7,064 nt of DNA, from positions 1 through 7,064 of the forward strand of contig CAAEDK010000180.1 of NCBI GenBank assembly GCA_900754605.1, given 5' to 3'. The notes below the pieces were generated by a model. The model ran no database searches. It had not been told where the DNA came from and was given only the letters and a program-made list of their open reading frames with translations. The DNA is from an uncultured Oscillospiraceae bacterium (GTDB lineage Bacteria; Bacillota_A; Clostridia; Oscillospirales; Oscillospiraceae). Made by a program: the position numbers and the translations under genes. How positions within the stretch are numbered: the first letter of the stretch is position 1; each line of letters begins with the position of its first letter. Below are positions 1 to 5,300 of this stretch, in pieces.

Positions 1-31
1 GGGGCGTCCCGATCGGGACGCCCCTTTCTTT
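1..31 (+). terminator. Perfect GC-rich palindrome with T-rich tail, probable intrinsic terminator
   Basis: Bases 1-24 are exactly self-complementary (arms GGGGCGTCCC and GGGACGCCCC around GATC), followed by TTTCTTT. A 10-base GC-rich stem with a short loop and T-rich tail is the form of a Rho-independent terminator, and would end transcription coming from the left. The T run is interrupted by one C. Two forward frames stay open across the palindrome, so an overlapping gene end cannot be excluded. The palindrome starts exactly at base 1, which suggests the window may begin at a contig break. Confidence 0.55.
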
Positions 32-104
32 AAGCTTGACTGGACAGGCAAGGAATGCCGCCTGCCGCATAAGCTTTACCAAGCAGTAGCAAGGAGGGAT
101 ATGC
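25..104 (+). other. Short leader with repeated TAAGCTT and possible gene tail
   Basis: No complete gene is visible here. TAAGCTT occurs at 31-37 and again at 70-76, and the AAGCTT cores can pair around a smaller inverted repeat (CAGGC 45-49 with GCCTG 60-64). Two forward frames run in from the left edge: one stops at 87-89, the other at 215-217. Either could be the C-terminus of an upstream gene, but neither resembles a family I recognise, and both would have to read through the terminator-like palindrome. TTGACT at 36-41 resembles a -35 box, but no -10 box lies at proper spacing. The stretch ends with the ribosome binding site of the next gene. Confidence 0.3.
93..97 (+). promoter_or_regulatory. 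Ribosome binding site choosing the TTG start at 105
   Basis: GGAGG lies 7 bases before TTG 105. It is only 3 bases before ATG 101, which is in a different frame. The spacing therefore favours the TTG and the 50-residue protein over the 38-codon frame that begins at ATG 101. Confidence 0.55.
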
Positions 105-257
105 TTGGGACAGCGGAAGCGGGAAGTGACGGTACGGTGTACCTATACCGATGGAGGGGCGGAGGCAAAGGATTTGGTACAAGGCTCATTCCGCGCCTTT
201 TTGGCGCGGGAACTTAACAGGGACACCCCTGGGGGTAACTCATGTACCTGGAGATAG
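105..257 (+). CDS. Small 50-residue protein upstream of serine recombinase
   Basis: The protein is 50 residues from a TTG start with GGAGG 7 bases upstream. It begins with a basic stretch (MGQRKREV), continues with an alternating hydrophobic/polar segment (TVRCTYTDGG) and a helix-like segment (residues about 19-38, containing SFRAFLAREL), and ends in a polar tail. The balanced composition argues that this is the coding frame, whereas the two overlapping frames give Gly/Arg-rich low-complexity products. Small proteins of this general kind often precede the recombinase in Firmicutes conjugative elements, and I know of no established function for them. Its last 16 bases overlap the recombinase start at 242, which suggests translational coupling. 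Product identity is unknown. The main doubt is the non-ATG start. Confidence 0.55.
   Translation: MGQRKREVTVRCTYTDGGAEAKDLVQGSFRAFLARELNRDTPGGNSCTWR
191..209. repeat. Inverted repeat CCGCGCC/GGCGCGG inside the small gene
   Basis: A perfect 7-base all-GC stem (191-197 with 203-209) encloses a TTTTT loop. It lies in the 3' half of the small gene and about 20 bases before the recombinase ribosome binding site, so it could affect recombinase expression in the transcript. No T tail follows, so it is not a terminator. It may be incidental in GC-rich coding sequence. Confidence 0.4.
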
Positions 258-448
258 AAGGGGCGGAGAGGTACCGCGCCGCACTTTATATTCGGCTGTC
301 CAGGGAGGACGAAACCGACGGGCCCTCAGAGAGCGTCAGCAACCAGCGGGCCATGCTGGAGGACTTTGCCCGCCAGCGGGGGGTGCCGGTGGCCGGCCTC
401 TATGTGGATGATACAGCTATACTTGGACTAAAGTCAGAACTCCAATAA
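242..448 (+). pseudogene. Truncated serine recombinase (resolvase/invertase N-terminal fragment)
   Basis: The frame gives 68 residues, of which 1-57 match the start of the large serine recombinases of Firmicutes mobile elements: AALYIRLSRED with the likely nucleophile Ser20, then SVSNQR with a probable catalytic arginine at 36, then a beta-strand ending in YVDD (54-57). Family members normally continue with a Gly-Tyr-Ser-Gly type motif and several hundred more residues. Here base 413 onward encodes an unrelated 11-residue tail that stops at 446-448 inside a terminator hairpin. The rest of the catalytic domain, the recombinase domain and the zinc/coiled-coil DNA-binding region are absent, so the protein should be inactive. 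The start ATG has GGGGG (231-235) 6 bases upstream and overlaps the preceding small gene by 16 bases. The sharp break suggests recombination or insertion here. The missing 3' part may lie elsewhere on the element. Confidence 0.85.
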
Positions 449-477
449 CGGGGTGCGAGTTTAGTCCAAGTTTTTTT
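421..477 (+). terminator. Intrinsic terminator between recombinase fragment and parA
   Basis: ACTTGGACTAAA (421-432) pairs perfectly with TTTAGTCCAAGT (460-471), followed directly by a T run reaching 477. This is a stable stem with a poly-T tail, as in a Rho-independent terminator. The loop is unusually long (27 bases) and holds the stop codon of the truncated recombinase frame. It would insulate parA from transcription of the recombinase region, or act as an attenuator if transcription starts further upstream. The hairpin starts about 8 bases after the recombinase breakpoint, so it belongs to the newly joined DNA. Confidence 0.75.
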
Positions 478-478
478 A

Positions 479-495
479 TGCGCTGAAACAGCGTA
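479..495 (+). repeat. Small hairpin in the parA leader
   Basis: CGCTG (481-485) and CAGCG (489-493) pair around an AAA loop. The stem can be extended by one wobble and one A-T pair. It lies between the terminator T run and the parA ribosome binding site and may structure the parA leader. The role is unknown. Confidence 0.4.
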
Positions 496-510
496 AATCC
501 ACTGAAAACA

Positions 511-515
511 GGAGG
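511..515 (+). promoter_or_regulatory. parA ribosome binding site
   Basis: GGAGG lies 10 bases before GTG 526. The spacing is slightly long, but it supports the GTG rather than the internal ATG 544, whose use would remove the first beta-strand before the Walker motif. Confidence 0.6.
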
Positions 516-525
516 TTGAGAACCC

Positions 526-1299
526 GTGTGTAAGATTATCGTGATGGCAAACCAGAAAGGGGGCGTGGCAAAGACCAGTAGTACCCGGAACCTGGCCTAC
601 TCCCTGGCGGAGCTGGGGAAAAAAGTATTGGCGGTGGACTTCGACCCCCAAACCAATCTGACGATCAGCTTTGGCGTGGCACCAGCCGCTTTGCAGGAGA
701 CGGCGGCCAGCCTGATGATGAAATTAGTCATGGATGAAGTTCTGCCGGAAAAGGCCAGTTACATCCTGAACATAGGCAAGGTGGACCTGCTCCCGTCCAA
801 AAAAACGCTGACCGTGGCAGAGGTGAACCTGTTGATTGAGCGAAAGGACGATTGCCTTGCCAAGCTGCTGGCGCCTCTCCGGGCGGATTATGACTACATC
901 CTGGTGGACACCGGCCCGTCCCTCGGCTCGCTCACCATCAACGCCTTTACTGCGGCGGACGAGATCATCATTCCCGTTGACCCGGAGCTGTTCGCTCTGG
1001 TGGGCTTGAAGGAGTTGACGGAAACGATCTCCAAAATCAAGCAAAATTTGAATCCAAAGGTGGAGATCATTGGCATCCTGTTCACGAAATGCAGTAAACG
1101 GACAACCCTATACCGCCAGACCAGCGAACAGGTGCGTTCCGTGTTCGGCCACCTCCCCATTTTTGAGAGTCAGATTCCAGCTACCGTTCAGGTGGGGACC
1201 GCAAACAGCAAGGGACTCAGCGTGATGGAGCTGGACGCCAAAAGCCCCGCAGCCGCAGCCTATATGAATTTGGCAAAGGAGGTGCTTGCGTATGCCTAA
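526..1299 (+). CDS. parA: ParA-family partition ATPase
   Basis: This is a 257-residue ATPase of the ParA/Soj/MinD superfamily, which dimerises with ATP, binds DNA non-specifically and moves ParB-bound DNA apart. The GTG start gives the typical beginning MCKIIVMANQKGG. The deviant Walker A motif is KGGVAKTS (residues 11-18) with both lysines present; the usual Gly before the second Lys is Ala. The A' motif is VLAVDFDPQ (34-42, Asp38 and Asp40). Walker B lies in YILVDTGPS, with the Asp at 128. The length matches small Soj-type ParAs without an N-terminal helix-turn-helix, so autoregulation by its own DNA-binding domain is unlikely. parB overlaps its end by 8 bases, a normal operon arrangement. 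In conjugative elements such pairs maintain the excised circular form. Expression is probably separated from the recombinase fragment by the terminator at 421-477. Confidence 0.95.
   Translation: MCKIIVMANQKGGVAKTSSTRNLAYSLAELGKKVLAVDFDPQTNLTISFGVAPAALQETAASLMMKLVMDEVLPEKASYILNIGKVDLLPSKKTLTVAEVNLLIERKDDCLAKLLAPLRADYDYILVDTGPSLGSLTINAFTAADEIIIPVDPELFALVGLKELTETISKIKQNLNPKVEIIGILFTKCSKRTTLYRQTSEQVRSVFGHLPIFESQIPATVQVGTANSKGLSVMELDAKSPAAAAYMNLAKEVLAYA
1275..1283 (+). promoter_or_regulatory. parB ribosome binding site inside the end of parA
   Basis: AAAGGAGGT ends 8 bases before ATG 1292. It is too close to the in-frame TTG 1286 for that to be the start. Its position inside parA implies coupled translation. 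Confidence 0.75.
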
Positions 1300-2320
1300 C
1301 ATCAATCCCCGTATCCGTTCTCTGGACGACCTTCTGGGGGTTGCGCGGAAGGTGGAGAACACGGCGGCAACGGAGGACAAGCCTGCCCAGCCTGGAAATA
1401 ACGAAATTCAAATGCTTCCGCCAGAGATCATCCGTGGTTTCCGGGGACACCCCTTCCGGCTGTATGAGGGCGACCGATTTAATGACCTGGTAGACAGCGT
1501 TTCAGAAAATGGAGTTTTGAGTCCCACAATCATCCGAAAGATTGAACCGGATGAAAATGGGTTTGAATACGAAATGCTGGCCGGTCATAACCGCCAAAAT
1601 GCTGCTATTGCGGCGAAGCGCCTACTTCCCTGTATCGTTAAAGAGAATCTTTCCGATCAGGACGCATGGATTTATGTCATTGAAACCAATGTCCTGCAAC
1701 GGTCCTTCTCGGAAATGTTCCCGTCTGAACGGGCGGCTGTGCTGGCCCTGCGCTACTCCAAGATGATTTGTCAGGGGCGCCGGAACGATATTATCGAGGA
1801 ACTGAAAAGACTGGAAAACCCTGATGAAATCAGGGAAAACAAGACTTGTGGCATTGACTGCCACAAGTCCAAAAGCCGGGATGTTGTGGGGGCTGAGTAC
1901 AACCTGAAAGGCCGTGCCGTGGCGAATTATCTCCGCATCAATGAATTGTCTGTTGCTTTGAAAATCAGGATCGACGATGGAGAATTTACGATTGCAGCAG
2001 CAGTCCAGCTCTCCTATCTGGCCCAAGAGGAACAGCAGATGGTGGAGGCAGTTCTGTCGGAAAGCGAGTATAAGGTCAACGAGGGCAAAGCTGTTCTGCT
2101 GCGGGAATACACCGGCAAGCTGACCCCGGAACGGGCGGAACAAATCCTCTCCGGCGAGTTTAATCGGAAGCCCAAGAAATCCACGGCTGCGGCGTTCAAA
2201 GTCAAACCGGCGATTTACAAGAAATACTTTACCGCCAGCATCAGCCAGAAAGAATTTGACAGTATTGTAGACGAGGCCCTTGCCCTCTACTTTGCCCGTA
2301 AAGAGGCCACAGCCGTCTAA
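1292..2320 (+). CDS. parB: ParB/RepB/Spo0J-family partition protein
   Basis: This is a 342-residue centromere-binding protein, partner of the upstream ParA. The ATG at 1292 is preferred because AAAGGAGGT lies 8 bases upstream. The N-terminus (MPNINPRIRSLDDLLG) and a flexible segment to about residue 45 would contact ParA. The nuclease-like ParB N-terminal domain follows: LPPEIIRGF, then a segment around residues 60-80, then LAGHNRQNAA with GHNR at 98-101, the counterpart of the GERR nucleotide-binding box. ETNVLQRSFSEMFPSERA (from 131) is the second conserved box. NLKGRAVANYLRI (about 203-215) is the predicted helix-turn-helix. The C-terminal third is helical and probably dimerises. Two adjacent perfect hairpins in the DNA (1819-1869) lie just before the helix-turn-helix. 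No parS site is recognised. The gene ends 32 bases before the giant gene and is probably co-transcribed with it. Confidence 0.93.
   Translation: MPNINPRIRSLDDLLGVARKVENTAATEDKPAQPGNNEIQMLPPEIIRGFRGHPFRLYEGDRFNDLVDSVSENGVLSPTIIRKIEPDENGFEYEMLAGHNRQNAAIAAKRLLPCIVKENLSDQDAWIYVIETNVLQRSFSEMFPSERAAVLALRYSKMICQGRRNDIIEELKRLENPDEIRENKTCGIDCHKSKSRDVVGAEYNLKGRAVANYLRINELSVALKIRIDDGEFTIAAAVQLSYLAQEEQQMVEAVLSESEYKVNEGKAVLLREYTGKLTPERAEQILSGEFNRKPKKSTAAAFKVKPAIYKKYFTASISQKEFDSIVDEALALYFARKEATAV
1819..1869. repeat. Two adjacent perfect inverted repeats inside parB
   Basis: The first is CCCTGAT (1819-1825), loop GAA, ATCAGGG (1829-1835). The second, seven bases later, is GACTTGTGGCA (1843-1853), loop TTGAC, TGCCACAAGTC (1859-1869). 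Both stems are perfect, 7 and 11 base pairs. They lie in codons for a hydrophilic linker before the helix-turn-helix. Candidate roles are a ParB or other protein binding site, an mRNA structure, or a trace of a small palindromic insertion. There is no T tail, so they are not a terminator. Confidence 0.7.
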
Positions 2321-2340
2321 ACTGGAAAACCACCACAGGA

Positions 2341-2346
2341 AGGAGG
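2341..2346 (+). promoter_or_regulatory. Ribosome binding site choosing the TTG start of the giant gene
   Basis: AGGAGG (within GGAAGGAGGAG) lies 6 bases before TTG 2353. The first in-frame ATG (2392) has no such site and would cut into the conserved N-terminal domain. Confidence 0.75.
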
Positions 2347-2352
2347 AGCCTA

Positions 2353-5300
2353 TTGAGAAACGATGAACGCCTGCGGACGATTTATGAGGTCATGGCCCCC
2401 TATATCGTCCGCAGCGAGAGGAACTGGCGGGATTACCTGGCCTTTGCGTCCCGGTTCCACAAGCAGAGCTTTGACAATATTCTGCTGGTCTACGCACAGG
2501 ACGAGGATGTAACCATCCTTGCCACAAAAAAACAATGGGCTGGCGTGGGCCGGAATCTAATTTCCCGGCCAAAAGGGATTGCCGTCTGCGTTTACAGCAA
2601 CGCCCGCCTTACGCTTGACTATCTCTTTGATATAAGTCAAACTGTGGGCAAGGAGATTCATCCCACCAACTGGCAGCTTTCCGATGAGATGCAAAAGGCT
2701 CTGGGGGAACGGCTTACCTTCTCACATGGGTTTCAGGCACAGCCGCTCCCAGACCTCTTGTACGCCCTGGCGCGTGAGGCCGTCAATGACAACTACGAGC
2801 ATTATTTGCAGGGGCTTCGGCAGGAAACCAAAAACCATCTGTTTGAGGAAATACCGGCTGGCGGCTTTGAAGCACAGTATATCCAGCTTTTGAGCGACAG
2901 CGTTTCCTATTTCATCGGTAAAAAGTGTCACTTGCCAGATGAGGCGATCCGCATGGGCGATGGGATGGCGACAGTCAGCCATTTTAATACGGTTCCACTG
3001 GTTGCCCATCTGGGTATGGCAGTCACATCCATTTCAAAAGCAGTGCTTTTGGAGATGGAGCGGAACATCAGGATCATCAATCGAGAAAGGAAGGAAAAAC
3101 ATGAACAAACCGAACATCAATCTGCATTACAAAGAACAGGACGGGATGCTTCTCCCCGACCTGCAAATTTCCAACAGCAACGAGGCGGACAAGCCCCTGG
3201 GCCGGTACGGGCGGATGGCGCTGGAATATCTCAAGGACAACCAGCCGGAGCGATATACGATTTTGAAAATGGATGGCAGTCTGATGGAGGTCATGCACCG
3301 GGTACAGAACGAGGCCACGGAGAAGATCGAGGCCCTGACCCAGCAGATGCTTCAACAGGAGCCGATGCCGCAGACCGAGGATATTCTGGAGCGAACACGC
3401 CACCTGAACAATCTGAAGCTGATGGCGGAGGAAACGGTACTCCAGACCATCGTGCTGATCCCCCGCTGACCGAAGAACAACCGCATACCGAGGCGCCGCA
3501 AGGCGCGGAGCATGAAGGAGAGCCGCCCGCACAGGACGGCTCTCTTTCTGCTTCCCCGAAGGTTGAACATCACTTTTCTGATGAAGAAGTCCGTCGCCAC
3601 TATGAGCATATCCTGACCAGCACCGACCTCTATCTCCCTGAACTCCATCAAGCGGTGCGGGCGGTGTTGGCGGATGGCGTTACAGACTACAACTGGACGG
3701 AAAAAGGCCGGGAGGTCTGCGGCCTGTTCTCGGCCTATGGGGACCGGGAGTTTCAGGGCGAGGTGCTGTACCGCACAAAGCTCCGTGGAGAGGACGGCAT
3801 TTCCTTTTATTTTGATGATGGCTACACCTACTTCCCCTGGCCCAGCCTTGCCAATCTGCTGGACGCCCTGATCGAAGCGGGCGCTTACCCAGATATAACT
3901 GCGGAGAAAGAACCTGACCCTATTGGGGACTACAATATCCCGGCTGAAGTAGAAGAAATGGGCGGCGCCCCGCAAAGGGAGATCGGGCAAGCCGACTATG
4001 ACTATGTTTTGGGTGCTGTGGCTTATGAAGCAGGTGAAACGGCGGAAGAACCCGTCCGCCCGCAAGCGGTATTTACAGAAATCAAGGGAATCCCAAAGGC
4101 GGATGAAATAGAGGCCTTTGTCCCAAAGCCGGTTGCTGGCGGGCAACAGGTCATTGTGGCAGGAGGTCAAACCAATCTGATTCCACCAGCGGAAGAATCT
4201 CCATCCCCACATAAATCCAGAGGGAATACCACCGCCCACAAAAACTTCCAGCGTTTTCAAAAACTGTTCCCGGAGATCGTGTCCGGCCAGTATGAATCTC
4301 TGCGTTTGGAGGCTGGGGACGCCTATGATCCCCTGGTGATCCACCACAAATACGGCGATCACTACTGCATGGAACATTACTATATGCAGAATGGCGACCG
4401 AATGTATGACCCCTATATGGACTTCCTGATCGACCGGGAGACTGGAACTCTGCGGGCGTTCAGCTATGAAAACAGCGGCATCGGCGTGTATCAGGAGGCG
4501 GACCCCGCAGACCCAGCGCAGGAAAAGAAAATTGCCGGGTTCGGCCAGTTCTTCGCCACCTGGCTGAACAACATCGCCAGTCAGGACTATGAGCCTGTAC
4601 GCGCTACTATGCTGGTCAATGATGAGGAAGTGGATGTGGAGCTGCGGCCAGCCCCCGAAGCAGCTCCGGCCGCAGCGGATGAGGAACCGGAGCAGCTTTC
4701 CCTGCTGGCCTCGCCGTCTGAAAGAAGCCCGGAAGATCTGCTGATTGAGCGCGCTATGCTGCGTGGGCCTCTGGTTACACAGAAAAAAGATCGTATCTAC
4801 GAATTTGCCCGGACCCATCCCACAGGCTCGGCTTTTGCCTCTTTCCTGAAAGAGATGTACGGCTACGAGGGGTTTCCTGATGAAGCGGCGGGGCTTGACT
4901 ATGTGTATTCCGGTACGGACAGCATTGAGCTGCACTGGACCGATGAACATGGGGAAAAGAGGGAAACCAAGCTGTCCTGGCCGCAGGCTGCCGGTATTGT
5001 TCAACGCCTGGTGGATGAGGGGCGCTATCTGGAGGCCCCTGCCGTCAGCGAGCCGGAGCAGAAGGATGAGACGCAGCCGTTCAGCGCCGAATACCGTCTG
5101 TTAGACCGTCTGTGTGCTGACTGCGAGTATTTTCTGGGTGAAGGGCAGCGGGCGGAAAAGCACCTGTGGGCAGGCAGTGTGGAGGCGCAGATCGCCAAAA
5201 TGCGGGAGCTGTACGCTCAACTGCCGGAAAAACCGGATTGGCTCTCCCCGGAAACCATCGACGCTTACGCCCGCCGCATGGCAGCCCCGGAGCAGCCAGA

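Noticed and set aside
36..76. Possible promoter with TTGACT at 36-41
   Set aside because: No -10-like hexamer lies 16-18 bases downstream. The nearest AT-rich candidate is about 26 bases away.
2..217. Forward frame open from the left edge to 217, with ATG at 101
   Set aside because: It competes with the TTG 105 gene. The ribosome binding site is too close to ATG 101 and the C-terminal part is Gly/Arg-rich. A genuine upstream gene tail remains possible, so it is only mentioned in the leader entry.
151..411. Forward open frame of 86 codons
   Set aside because: It gives an Arg/Gly-rich product overlapping both the 50-residue protein and the recombinase fragment, which have better composition and family support.
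421..471. Integron-type attC site or insertion sequence end
   Set aside because: The inverted repeat lacks the conserved attC core sequences, and no flanking duplication or transposase is visible. A terminator explains the stem plus T run better.
1622..2143. Reverse-strand open frame inside parB (173 codons)
   Set aside because: The forward parB motifs fully explain this stretch.
2939..3100. Upstream extension of the tnpV-like frame
   Set aside because: It overlaps the conserved N-terminal domain of the giant protein, and the good ribosome binding site points to ATG 3101.
3352..5004. Long reverse-strand open frame (550 codons)
   Set aside because: It lies opposite the giant gene, is rich in residues produced by reading its codons backwards, shows no recognisable family, and covers known forward domains. 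It is a shadow.
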